Part shown: positions 7,429 through 15,490 of the stretch, in pieces
Layout of the letters: each line of letters opens with the position of its first letter
Position numbering within the stretch: position 1 is the stretch's first letter
DNA from: Gemmatimonadota bacterium
GTDB taxonomy: Bacteria; Gemmatimonadota; Gemmatimonadetes; Gemmatimonadales; GWC2-71-9
Assembly: GCA_029262155.1 (NCBI GenBank)
Contig: JAJCZW010000153.1
Span: 1-34,091 of the forward strand
Reading direction: 5' to 3'
Length of the DNA: 34,091 bases
Position numbers and translations under genes: made by a program
The notes under the pieces: model-generated
The model's database searches: none
What the model saw: only the letters and a program-made list of their open reading frames with translations
Told to the model about the DNA's origin: nothing

Positions 7429-9468
7429 ATGACGGTCTATGCAACAGAGGCCATCCGGAACGTGGCGTTTGCCGGTCACGGTGCCTGCGGAAAATCCACC
7501 CTTGTTGATGCCCTCGCCTTTGTATCCGGAAGTAGTCGCCGACATGGTTCCATCGCGGAAGGAACCACCCTCACTGACTATACCCCTGACGAAATCGAAC
7601 GACAGCATTCCATCAGCCTTGGGATGGGGTATGCCGAGTGGATGCAGACCAAGATCAATCTGATCGATACCCCTGGATATCTCGATTTTCTTGGCGAAGC
7701 AACCACCGGGTTATATACGGCGGATGCCGCCGTGATCGTACTTAACGGAACCAGCGGCGTCGAGGTTGGGACCGAAAAAATCTGGAGCATCTGTGATACA
7801 CTCCAGATCCCACGCATTCTCTTCGTAACCCAGATGGATAAGGAACGGGCCGATTTTGAACGGGTATTCGATGATGTCCGTACCCACCTCAGTCCGAAAG
7901 TCGTACCGGTTGAGATTCCGCTTGGGAACGGCCCCGAGTTCCATGGCATCATCAACCTCTTTACCGGGAAGACCCAGGAGTACGACCCTGGAACCAAGAC
8001 AAGCGAGTATACCGAGGTGGATCTTCCGGCAGGGTTCAAGAGCGCCTATGCCAAGTACGACGAGCAGTTAACAGAGGCGATTGCCGCGACGGATGATGAA
8101 TTGCTCGAGCAGTACCTGAGCGGGGAATCGCTCTCCCGACCCCGAGTGATCGCGGCGCTCAAGCGTGCGATGATGGCTGGAGAGGTCGTCCCGATGTTCG
8201 TCGGGAGTGGGATGCTGACCTACGGCATCCGCACGCTTCTGACCGAAATCGTCGAACTCTTCCCCACGCCGGCGGAAGTATCGGTGCCGGTGGAGGCTCC
8301 TCTCGTGGGGAGGGTGTTTAAGACCACGTCGGAGCCGCACGTCGGAGACGTCACACTGTTTCGGCTCTATCGTGGCACGCTTCGGAACGGGGACGAAGTG
8401 TTCAATCCGGACCACGAAGTGGTTGAGAAGCTGAATCACCTTTCCATTCAACAAGGGAAGGATAGGATCGAAGTCGATCAGCTGCATGCTGGCGATATCG
8501 GGTCGGTGGCAAAACTCAAGGATACGCACACTGGCGACACCTTTTGTCAGGAGGCCAACCCGATATCGGCCCCGTCCATTCCGCTCCCAGAATCGATCGC
8601 CGTGTCCGGTGTCGTGGTGAAGAATCGAGGAGAGGAGGACAAGCTCGCGGCCGGACTTCATCGTCTGCACGAAGAGGATCCGACCTTCAATTTTGAGTAC
8701 AACTCGGAACTCGGGCAGACGCTGATTCGTGGAATGGGTGAACGGCACTTCGACGTGATCCTCGGACGACTCCTTCGCAAGTATGGGGTCGAAGCCGAAC
8801 TGGTCCGGCCCCGCGTGGCCTATCGCGAGACCCTGAAAGGCCAAGCGGCGGGTCAAGGCAAGCACAAGAAACAGTCTGGGGGACGAGGGCAGTACGGCGA
8901 GTGTCGTATCCGACTATCCCCGCTGCCACGGGGAAGCGGGTATGAATTCGTCAATGCCATTACCGGCGGCGTCATCCCTTCGAAGTATGTGCCTGCGGTG
9001 GATCGTGGCATTCAGGAGGCCGCCGTCCGTGGGGTGGTTGCGGGATATCCCTTGGTCGATTTTCGTGCCGAGTGCTACGACGGATCCTATCATGATGTTG
9101 ACTCGAACGAGATGTCCTTCAAGATGGCCGGTATCTTGGGGTTCCGAAATGTCGCCCCGTCCTGTCGGCCGGTGTTGCTTGAGCCGTTGATGGATCTGAC
9201 CGTGTGGACCCCGGAAGATGTCTTGGGCGATGTGTTGGGCGACCTGAGTTCGCGTCGGGGTCAGATTCTCGGGACCGAACCCGATGGGAGGTTGACCAAG
9301 GTGACGGCAGTCGTTCCGGAAGGGGAACTCTACCGGTATACCACCACGCTCCATTCCATCACGCATGGGCGAGGGACGTTCCACCGCGAGTTTCATGCCT
9401 ATGCCGAGGCCCCAGCAGATGTCACTGAGCGGATCGCGGCCGAAAACAAGAGCGCCAAGGAGGACTAA
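7429..9468 (+). CDS. Elongation factor G-like protein (EF-G2/FusA2 type paralogue)
   Basis: A translational GTPase of EF-G architecture, 679 residues: G domain (1-270), beta-barrel domain II, domain III, a domain IV with the basic loop GKHKKQSGGRGQYG, and domain V. It is not the canonical ribosomal translocase. The P-loop is GHGACGKS (16-23), the RGITI effector motif is replaced by ERQHSISLG near 57-65, DTPG is kept (80-83), and the guanine-specificity motif NKMD reads TQMD (134-137). This is the pattern of the EF-G-like second copy found in several phyla, whose role is not settled. ATG 7429 has GGAGGT 7 bases upstream; an ATG at 7414 lies before this site. The AhpD-family gene starts 5 bases after its stop. 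Confidence 0.88.
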   Translation: MTVYATEAIRNVAFAGHGACGKSTLVDALAFVSGSSRRHGSIAEGTTLTDYTPDEIERQHSISLGMGYAEWMQTKINLIDTPGYLDFLGEATTGLYTADAAVIVLNGTSGVEVGTEKIWSICDTLQIPRILFVTQMDKERADFERVFDDVRTHLSPKVVPVEIPLGNGPEFHGIINLFTGKTQEYDPGTKTSEYTEVDLPAGFKSAYAKYDEQLTEAIAATDDELLEQYLSGESLSRPRVIAALKRAMMAGEVVPMFVGSGMLTYGIRTLLTEIVELFPTPAEVSVPVEAPLVGRVFKTTSEPHVGDVTLFRLYRGTLRNGDEVFNPDHEVVEKLNHLSIQQGKDRIEVDQLHAGDIGSVAKLKDTHTGDTFCQEANPISAPSIPLPESIAVSGVVVKNRGEEDKLAAGLHRLHEEDPTFNFEYNSELGQTLIRGMGERHFDVILGRLLRKYGVEAELVRPRVAYRETLKGQAAGQGKHKKQSGGRGQYGECRIRLSPLPRGSGYEFVNAITGGVIPSKYVPAVDRGIQEAAVRGVVAGYPLVDFRAECYDGSYHDVDSNEMSFKMAGILGFRNVAPSCRPVLLEPLMDLTVWTPEDVLGDVLGDLSSRRGQILGTEPDGRLTKVTAVVPEGELYRYTTTLHSITHGRGTFHREFHAYAEAPADVTERIAAENKSAKED

Positions 9469-9473
9469 GCCAA

Positions 9474-10007
9474 ATGGCCTTCATTGCCTACCGTCCCGTG
9501 GAGAGTATTCCGGAGGCGGACCGGGTTTCCGATCAGGACAATATTCTGAGGATCCACAGCGTCCACTCCCGGACCGGACCGCTGCACTATGCGCTGTATC
9601 GAGAGTTGATGTATGCCTCCGGCCCTTTGACCCGCGTTCAGCGGGAGATGATCGCGGTGGCGGTGTCGGCGACCAACGGGTGCCGGTATTGACTAGTCCA
9701 TCACGGGGCGGGTCTCCGTCGGCTACTGACACAGGCGTCGCATGACGCCGACAGCATCAATCAATTGCTAGCAGACCTGGCCTCGGATACCATCGGTCCG
9801 TCGGTCGGGCCCGCCGATCGTGCCATGCTGGTCTACGCCCTCAAACTCACCCGTACCCCATCCACCATGGCCGAAACCGACCTAATGCCTCTTCGGGAGG
9901 TGGGGTTCGATGATCGGGCGATACACGATATCTGTGCGATTGCTGCCTACTACGGATTCGTCAATCGCATTGCCGATGGTCTCGGGGTCGAACTGGAGAA
10001 CGGGTGA
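9474..10007 (+). CDS. AhpD/carboxymuconolactone-decarboxylase family selenoprotein (TGA read as Sec73)
   Basis: A 177-residue peroxidase-related (AhpD-like) protein whose frame contains one internal TGA at 9690-9692. Before it, residues 1-72 end in SATNGCRY; after it the same frame continues LVHHGAGLRRLLTQAS to TAA-free completion at 10007. In this family the active site is CxxC followed by a His (YCxxHH-type). The TGA replaces the second cysteine, giving C70-R-Y-U73-L-V-H76-H77. In AhpD the second cysteine attacks the peroxide, which is where selenium helps most. The start ATG has AAGGAGG 10 bases upstream. The final TGA overlaps the nitrilase GTG, implying translation reaches the end. A SECIS-like hairpin follows the internal TGA. 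The alternative is a recent nonsense mutation; I judge Sec more likely. Confidence 0.8.
9694..9725 (+). promoter_or_regulatory. Bacterial SECIS-like stem-loop just after the in-frame TGA
   Basis: By hand folding, TAGTC (9694-9698) pairs with GGCTA (9721-9725) as a lower stem, with one G-U pair. An asymmetric internal loop (CATC against C) follows, then ACGGGG (9703-9708) pairs with CTCCGT (9714-9719) as a 6-bp upper stem, closing the loop CGGGT (9709-9713). The apical loop begins 16 bases after the TGA and has a G in its second position. Known bacterial SECIS elements have an apical loop about 16-37 bases after UGA with a G in the first two loop positions. The element lies wholly within the coding sequence, as expected for bacteria. 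Confidence 0.6.
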
Positions 10008-10933
10008 CGCTGATCGCCGCCATCGTCCAAGCGGAAGCGACCGGCATCCTCGCATCTGCATTGGAGCAGACCCGGGCCTTGGCGGTCGAAGCGGTGGCCG
10101 CCGGGGCAGATCTGGTAGCGTTCCCTGAAACCTGGATTCCGGGATATCCGGTCTGGTTGGACGTCTGTCGGGATGCCGGGTTGTGGAATCATCCCCCAGT
10201 CAAAGAACTCTACCGCACCATGGCCGAACACAGCGTCGTGGTCGACGGGTCATCGGCATCTGCACTCGGCACGATTGCACGGGACTGCGGTGCCACACTG
10301 GTCATGGGTGTGGTCGAACGGGTGCCCTCGGGGACAGGATACGGAACACTCTATAACACGCTCTTGACGTACGGTCCCGATGGAGCACTCCTGAATCACC
10401 ATCGGAAGCTGGTGCCAACCTACACCGAACGATTGCTCTGGGGACAGGGAGACGCCGATGGGGTGATGGCGGTTGATACCCCGGTCGGTCGCGTTGGGGG
10501 ATTGATCTGTTGGGAACATTGGATGCCGCTTGCCCGTCAGGCGATGCATCAAAGCGGCGAGGCCATTCACGTCGCCGTGTGGCCCACGGTGCATGAGATG
10601 CATCAGGTGGCGAGTCGACAATACGCGTTCGAAGGCCGGTGTGTGGTGCTGGCGGCGGGAGGGCTTCTCCAGGCGCGAAACCTTCCGTCATCGCTGGAAC
10701 CTCATCCTGATCGGGTGACCGGTCCCGACCAATGGGTCATGCGAGGTGGAAGTGCCATCATTGGTCCGGATGGTCAGTATGTGGTCGAGCCGGTGTACGA
10801 CACGCCGGAGATTCTCCTGGCCGAGATCGATCTCGACGATTGCCGACGAGAGCAGATGACGCTCGACGTCGGCGGGCATTACGCTCGTCCTGACTGTTTC
10901 TCGTTTACGGTTCAGCGCGGGAGACGCCAATAG
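10004..10933 (+). CDS. Nitrilase (carbon-nitrogen hydrolase superfamily)
   Basis: A 309-residue cytoplasmic nitrilase-fold hydrolase. The catalytic residues are all visible: Glu42 in FPETWIPGYP, Lys135 in HRKLVPTYTER with the second Glu142, and Cys169 in GGLICWEHWMPLAR. The CWEHWMPLAR signature is that of true nitrilases (nitrile to carboxylate plus ammonia, branch 1) rather than amidases or ureidopropionases; substrate is unknown. The GTG start overlaps the stop of the AhpD-family gene (GTGA), so its translation is probably coupled to complete translation of that gene. Length is slightly shorter than many nitrilases (about 320-350), mostly at the C-terminus. Confidence 0.88.
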   Translation: MTLIAAIVQAEATGILASALEQTRALAVEAVAAGADLVAFPETWIPGYPVWLDVCRDAGLWNHPPVKELYRTMAEHSVVVDGSSASALGTIARDCGATLVMGVVERVPSGTGYGTLYNTLLTYGPDGALLNHHRKLVPTYTERLLWGQGDADGVMAVDTPVGRVGGLICWEHWMPLARQAMHQSGEAIHVAVWPTVHEMHQVASRQYAFEGRCVVLAAGGLLQARNLPSSLEPHPDRVTGPDQWVMRGGSAIIGPDGQYVVEPVYDTPEILLAEIDLDDCRREQMTLDVGGHYARPDCFSFTVQRGRRQ

Positions 10934-10943
10934 GAGATCTCTC

Positions 10944-10973
10944 TTGACGGTCTGTCGTGCCGTCCGGTACCAT
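10944..10973 (+). promoter_or_regulatory. Candidate promoter of the Ser/Thr kinase gene
   Basis: TTGACG at 10944-10949 and TACCAT at 10968-10973 with an 18-base spacer. Transcription would start near 10980, leaving a leader of roughly 28 bases before the GTG at 11008. It lies in the 74-base gap after the nitrilase gene. Confidence 0.45.
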
Positions 10974-11007
10974 TGCCCTCGTACACACCCTTTGACCAAT
11001 CTCTTGA

Positions 11008-12981
11008 GTGTCTATGCCAGCTGCCACCCCGTCCTGTGTGTCCTGTCAGGCGGAACTCCCGTCTGACGCCATCTTTTGCCCTGCCTGTGGGACCGCGACC
11101 CCCACCGGGATTTCGACAGGCGCGACCCGCGAGGCACCCGGCGGGTCGTCGACCGCAGTCCGTCTCCAACAGGTCCTGGGGACTCAATACGAAGTCCGGA
11201 CGCTGATCGGTCGAGGTGGGTTCGCCGATGTCTACGCCGTATGGGACACCCGCCTCAAGCGAGAGCTGGCCGTCAAGGTCCTCCGACCGGAGTTGGTCCT
11301 CTCCGATGTCATTCTCGAGCGCTTCCGGAGGGAGGCGGAAGCGGTCGCGGCCCTTCGGCATCCTGGAATTCTCCCGATCTTCGACGTAGGTGAAGGCAAC
11401 GGCCTGGCCTATATCATCATGCCGCGAGTGGAGGGAGAGTCGCTACGCGCTCGACTGGAGCGTTGCCACACCGCGACGGCCGAAGAAGTGGAGATGATCC
11501 TCTTGGAGGCGGCAAGCGCCCTGAGTGTGGCGCATGACGCTGGCATGGTCCATCGGGATATCAAGCCCGAAAACATCATGTTGGAGGGGAAGAACGCTCG
11601 GGTACTTCTGATGGATTTTGGGATTGCCAAGGCGGTCGATGCAGGGCAGGGGGAACTCACGCAGTCGGGAGTGATCATCGGTACACCGCAGTACATGAGC
11701 CCGGAGCAGGCCGCGGGGGAGCGGGCGGTCGACCATCGATCCGATCAGTATTCACTGGCAGTGGTTGGCTACCGGATGTTGACGGGACAACTTCCCTTCG
11801 AGGCCGACTCCATTCGCACGGTGCTCTATCGACAATTGATTGAGGTCGCCCCGCCTGCGCACGAGGTGAATCCAGAGATTCCGGTGGAGCTGTCCCAGGT
11901 CATTGCTCGTGGGATGGCCAAAGAGCCGGCCGACAGATATCCGAACATGGATACGTTTGCCGCCGACCTGATTCGCCACCGCGCAGGCGATTCGTCAGGA
12001 GCAGTGAGTGGTGTGCAAGGCCTCCGGGCGGTGGCTGAACTGACCCCCGTTCCCGAACCTGTTGCAACCGTTCCGACACCCACGACCGTCACCCCCATCC
12101 CAGCGCGGTCGCGAACGACTCGTCGCCGTGTGGGTTGGATGGCGGGAGTTGGAGCCATCGTCGTGATCATCACCGCTGCAGCGATCACCCGGACTGGTGG
12201 GGGGGCTGGGGTCACACGTCAAACCGCCGTGGCCGACTCTGCTGCCGTGGTAGACACCACGATGCCGAACCTCGCCGCAACTGTTGTGGACGCCTCGCCC
12301 ACCACGACTCCGGCGCCTACTCCGACCTGCACACGACTGTTCGCCTCGCTCGATTGGGATCGCGCCCTCACGCGATGCCGATCAGAGGCTGGAGCCGGGG
12401 TTGTTCGAGCGCAACGAACGCTCGGCATCATGTACGAACTCGGTCACGGCACTGAGGTCAATCCAGACAGTGCCGGGGTCTGGCTGGGCCGAGCTGCCGA
12501 TGCTGGCGATGCGGAGGGGGCATACCGTTTGGCTGGATTGGTCGACGTGGGGCGAGGAGTGCCGCGCGATCGGGAGCGGGCAACCGCCCTCTATCAGGTT
12601 GCTGCGGAGGAAGGTTTGCTGGAGGGGATTCTGGCACTTGCTCAGCGCTACGAGAGTGGGATCGGGGTCAAACGTGACGATTCCCAAGCCTTTACCTGGT
12701 ATCGGCGGGCCGCCGATCGAGGACATATTCGCGCCCAAGCGATGATGGCGGTCATGTATGGTCGGGGTCAGGGGGTGGAGCGGGACAGGGGAGAGAGTGT
12801 GCGGTGGCTCCGGATGGCGGCCAATGGGGGCGATGCGGAGGCCCAGTATCAACTTGGTATGGCCTACCTGAAGGGCGATGGGGTGGGAGAGTCGGAAGCC
12901 GAAGCCCTCAATTGGTTTGAGAAGGCCGGAAAGCAGGGTCACCGCGATGCGCTTGACCAGTTGCGTCGCCATGGTCGCTGA
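11008..12981 (+). CDS. Membrane Ser/Thr protein kinase with N-terminal zinc ribbon and C-terminal Sel1 repeats
   Basis: A 657-residue Hanks-type kinase. In order: zinc ribbon (Cys10, Cys13, Cys24, Cys27); kinase domain at about 61-325 with glycine loop IGRGGFADVY, Lys90 in AVKVL, catalytic HRDIKPEN (Asp184), DFG (Asp203) and the GTPQYMSPEQAAGE activation segment; a Pro/Thr-rich linker; a transmembrane helix at about 376-394; a second Pro/Thr-rich linker; and about five Sel1-type repeats from about 465 to 646 (phrases such as AAEEGLLEGILALAQRYESG, spaced about 36 residues). The kinase would be cytoplasmic and the repeats periplasmic, suggesting a sensor or scaffold. GTG 11008 is likely; ATG 11014 is an in-frame alternative, and neither has a strong ribosome site. 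The partner proteins are unknown. Confidence 0.9.
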   Translation: MSMPAATPSCVSCQAELPSDAIFCPACGTATPTGISTGATREAPGGSSTAVRLQQVLGTQYEVRTLIGRGGFADVYAVWDTRLKRELAVKVLRPELVLSDVILERFRREAEAVAALRHPGILPIFDVGEGNGLAYIIMPRVEGESLRARLERCHTATAEEVEMILLEAASALSVAHDAGMVHRDIKPENIMLEGKNARVLLMDFGIAKAVDAGQGELTQSGVIIGTPQYMSPEQAAGERAVDHRSDQYSLAVVGYRMLTGQLPFEADSIRTVLYRQLIEVAPPAHEVNPEIPVELSQVIARGMAKEPADRYPNMDTFAADLIRHRAGDSSGAVSGVQGLRAVAELTPVPEPVATVPTPTTVTPIPARSRTTRRRVGWMAGVGAIVVIITAAAITRTGGGAGVTRQTAVADSAAVVDTTMPNLAATVVDASPTTTPAPTPTCTRLFASLDWDRALTRCRSEAGAGVVRAQRTLGIMYELGHGTEVNPDSAGVWLGRAADAGDAEGAYRLAGLVDVGRGVPRDRERATALYQVAAEEGLLEGILALAQRYESGIGVKRDDSQAFTWYRRAADRGHIRAQAMMAVMYGRGQGVERDRGESVRWLRMAANGGDAEAQYQLGMAYLKGDGVGESEAEALNWFEKAGKQGHRDALDQLRRHGR

Positions 12982-13034
12982 GCACCGGGATGTTAGGATG
13001 TTGTCAGCCTTCCGTCCAGGCATGACTCGCCGGT

Positions 13035-13040
13035 TATAAT
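13035..13040 (+). promoter_or_regulatory. TATAAT -10 element placed for a leaderless histidine kinase mRNA
   Basis: A perfect TATAAT ends 6 bases before the ATG at 13047, so the usual start of transcription would fall on the A of the ATG itself. No -35 hexamer is visible at 16-18 bases upstream (a TTGTCA at 13001-13006 is too far) and there is no ribosome site before the ATG, both consistent with a leaderless transcript. Confidence 0.4.
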
Positions 13041-13046
13041 CCAGCG

Positions 13047-14669
13047 ATGTCGACTTCACCCGGTCGCAATCGCATCCTGATCGCCATACTCGGCGCCTCC
13101 TTCTTGATCACCTTGTTTCTTGCCGTGCAGGCGCACTTCGCGGTCACCTACCACCGCATGACGGCTATGTCGGTGCTGCAGGACTATGCAACGCTGGCGG
13201 CCGATCAGCTCCGGAATCGCGCTCAGGGTGCCATCGCCGTCGAAGCTAACGGAATGCTCGGCGACATCCGGGGTTCGCTTCCGCTGACTTCATCCCAATC
13301 GCCGGTTCATTTTGAGCGAACCTTTACCCCGGAACTCATCTTCTCGTTGCCACCACAACCTGGGGGTGGTGGGACGGCGGTGCGCTCTGACAGTGGTACG
13401 GTCTCCGGGGCGCTCCTTGGGTGGATCGATGACGCGGTGCGCGCGGGGCTCGCCGAAGCCAACTCGTCGTGGTATTTCATTGGGCTGGGCGGACTCTCAC
13501 CCGAGGGAACGCTGGTGCTGTTTGCGGCTGCCGATGGCGCAAGACCGGCGGAGAAGCCGATTGTAGGGTTTGCGATCCGCCCCAGCGAGTTGGCGCCAGT
13601 CTTCTCTAAGATTGGGGTATCCGCGCTGCTCCCCGCGTCGCTTACCAACGGCGCACGGGTCGATTCCGGGGTTGCCCTCCGCGTCACATTGGGAGACACG
13701 GTGCCGGTTTTCCAATCTTCTCAGGGATCGGGCACCGCCGGGTTTCGTGGCGTGGCCGCCTTTGCTCCCATGTTCCCCCCTCTGCGGGCCGAAGTCGCCA
13801 TCGAGGAAGGGATGGCGGGGCGCCTCTTGATCGGTGGCCTGCCGAAGTCGCGCCTCCCGTTGATCATGGCACTGGCCGCGCTGACCGGGGTGCTCCTTCT
13901 GGCTGCCGTTTTCCAACTCCGGCGAGAACACGATCTTGCCCGACGGCAGGCCGACTTCGTGTCAAGCGTCTCTCATGAATTGCGTACTCCGCTCGCGCAA
14001 CTCCGAATGTTTTCTGAGACGTTGCTGCTCGGGCGAATTCGTACACCGGAGGAAGAACGCCGGTCACTCGTGATTTTGAACCAGGAGTCCCGGCGTCTCA
14101 GTCACCTGGTGGAAAATCTCCTGCATGTTGCTCGGTCGGATCGCCGAGAGATCCGGATTACTCCCGAGCCGGTTTTGCTCGCACCCGCACTTCGGGACAT
14201 CTTGGACGGGTTTCGACCGCTCGCCACCGCTCGGCGGATCACGATCAACACTGAATTCGACGAAACGTCGACCGCCATGGTCGATCACAATGCGCTGCGC
14301 CAGATGGTTCTCAATCTGCTCGACAATGCGGTCAAGTACAGTCCGTCGGAGTCAGCCATTGGGGTCGGCACATCCCAGGGGGCCGAAGGCAAGGTGCGTA
14401 TCCGTATCGAGGATCAGGGACCTGGTGTTCCGGTCGCCCAACGCGAACGGATTTGGCATCGTTTCTCTCGGTTGAATCGAGATATCGAGTCACCAATCGC
14501 GGGATCAGGTATTGGTCTGGCCATCGTACAGGAGTTGATCGAGGCCCATGGCGGTCGGTGTTGGGTCGAATCTGGGCCCTCGGGAGGCTCGCGATTTATC
14601 CTCGAGTTCTCCGGGCATTCCGGAGGTACCGGAGCGATCCCGGAATATCCCACGTGGAGGGCAGGGTGA
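13047..14669 (+). CDS. Two-component sensor histidine kinase
   Basis: A 540-residue membrane histidine kinase. TM1 is at about 9-30 and TM2 at about 270-290, framing a 240-residue periplasmic sensor region rich in Gly and Ser with no recognised domain. The cytoplasmic part has a HisKA domain with the phospho-acceptor His310 in SSVSHELRTPLAQLR, then a HATPase with the N box (NLLDNAVKYS), the G1 box (DQGPGVP) and the G2 box (GSGIGLAIV). It phosphorylates the response regulator encoded immediately downstream, whose GTG overlaps this stop codon. The stimulus is unknown. Confidence 0.93.
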   Translation: MSTSPGRNRILIAILGASFLITLFLAVQAHFAVTYHRMTAMSVLQDYATLAADQLRNRAQGAIAVEANGMLGDIRGSLPLTSSQSPVHFERTFTPELIFSLPPQPGGGGTAVRSDSGTVSGALLGWIDDAVRAGLAEANSSWYFIGLGGLSPEGTLVLFAAADGARPAEKPIVGFAIRPSELAPVFSKIGVSALLPASLTNGARVDSGVALRVTLGDTVPVFQSSQGSGTAGFRGVAAFAPMFPPLRAEVAIEEGMAGRLLIGGLPKSRLPLIMALAALTGVLLLAAVFQLRREHDLARRQADFVSSVSHELRTPLAQLRMFSETLLLGRIRTPEEERRSLVILNQESRRLSHLVENLLHVARSDRREIRITPEPVLLAPALRDILDGFRPLATARRITINTEFDETSTAMVDHNALRQMVLNLLDNAVKYSPSESAIGVGTSQGAEGKVRIRIEDQGPGVPVAQRERIWHRFSRLNRDIESPIAGSGIGLAIVQELIEAHGGRCWVESGPSGGSRFILEFSGHSGGTGAIPEYPTWRAG

Positions 14670-15349
14670 CCACGCATGTCTTGGTGATCGAGGACAACGA
14701 GGACCTGGCCTTTGGCCTCAAGAACAACTTGGAGATCGAGGGGTATGAGGTCGACGTGGTGCACGATGGGATGAAGGGGGTCGCCGCGATTGAGCGCACT
14801 GCGCCTGACCTCGTCATTCTTGATCTCACCCTTCCGGGGATGGATGGGTTTCGGGTGTTGCGGACCATTCGGGAGCAGGGAATCAGCGTCCCCATCCTGA
14901 TTCTGACGGCTCGTGATGCGGAAAGTGATAAGGTGCGTGGGCTCAGGCTGGGTGCGGACGATTACGTCACGAAACCCTTTGGCGTGTTGGAACTCCTCGC
15001 GCGGGTCGAGGCGGTGTTGCGTCGGGGAGGTCGCGGTGCCTCTGACGAGGGGCCCATCACTTTTGGGGATGTTGTGTTCAACCCGGCCACCCGGGAGGTG
15101 CATCGGGCTGGCGAGTTCGTTGGACTCAGTCCAAAGGAGTTCGATCTGCTGGCCGCCCTGCTCAGGCGCGAGGGCGCGGTCGCTCCACGGGGGGAACTCA
15201 TGAAGGAGGTGTGGGGTTACCAAACGAATGTGTTGAGCCGAACCGTCGACACACATATTGCCGAGCTTCGGCGAAAGTTGGAGCCCCATCCTTCGACGCC
15301 GAAGCACATACTCACTGTCCGCAAACAGGGATATCGCCTCCAGCGGTAG
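14666..15349 (+). CDS. OmpR-family DNA-binding response regulator
   Basis: A 227-residue response regulator. The receiver domain (1-118) has the acidic pair at 10-11 region, phospho-acceptor Asp53 in LVILDLTLPGMDG, Thr81 and Lys103 in YVTKPFG. The C-terminal winged helix (about 125-227) has the usual LSPKEFDLLAALLRREG and RTVDTHIAELRRKLE elements. GTG 14666 overlaps the kinase stop as GTGA and has GGAGG at 14656-14660, 5 bases upstream. The frame stays open further upstream to 14453, but that part lies inside the kinase gene and has no receiver homology. It forms a coupled pair with the kinase; targets are unknown. Confidence 0.93.
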   Translation: MTTHVLVIEDNEDLAFGLKNNLEIEGYEVDVVHDGMKGVAAIERTAPDLVILDLTLPGMDGFRVLRTIREQGISVPILILTARDAESDKVRGLRLGADDYVTKPFGVLELLARVEAVLRRGGRGASDEGPITFGDVVFNPATREVHRAGEFVGLSPKEFDLLAALLRREGAVAPRGELMKEVWGYQTNVLSRTVDTHIAELRRKLEPHPSTPKHILTVRKQGYRLQR

Positions 15350-15353
15350 AATT

Positions 15354-15371
15354 CCACCTCCCCTTCGGTGG
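15354..15371 (+). terminator. Hairpin after the two-component operon (possible terminator)
   Basis: CCACC (15354-15358) pairs with GGTGG (15367-15371) around an 8-base loop, 4 bases after the response regulator stop. There is no T-tract, so it may only be a weak or factor-assisted terminator. Confidence 0.25.
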
Positions 15372-15490
15372 CCCGCAGGGACTGATTCCTGTTGGTGGCC
15401 ATGATCTTTGGCATGTGTTAGACTTTGACCCTCATTCGTCACCTCGGTGGCGGCACAGATGTGCCTTTTTCCTCATGCGCGGTGCCCTCA

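Noticed and set aside
9474-9692. Treating the AhpD-family gene as two short genes or a simple pseudogene
   Set aside because: The TGA falls exactly on the catalytic Cys position, the rest of the frame is intact, the downstream gene is coupled to the far stop, and a SECIS-like hairpin follows. A nonsense mutation remains possible but explains less.
14414-15442. Minus-strand open frame of 342 codons opposite the response regulator
   Set aside because: It is a codon-bias shadow of the kinase/response-regulator genes; no motif was found.
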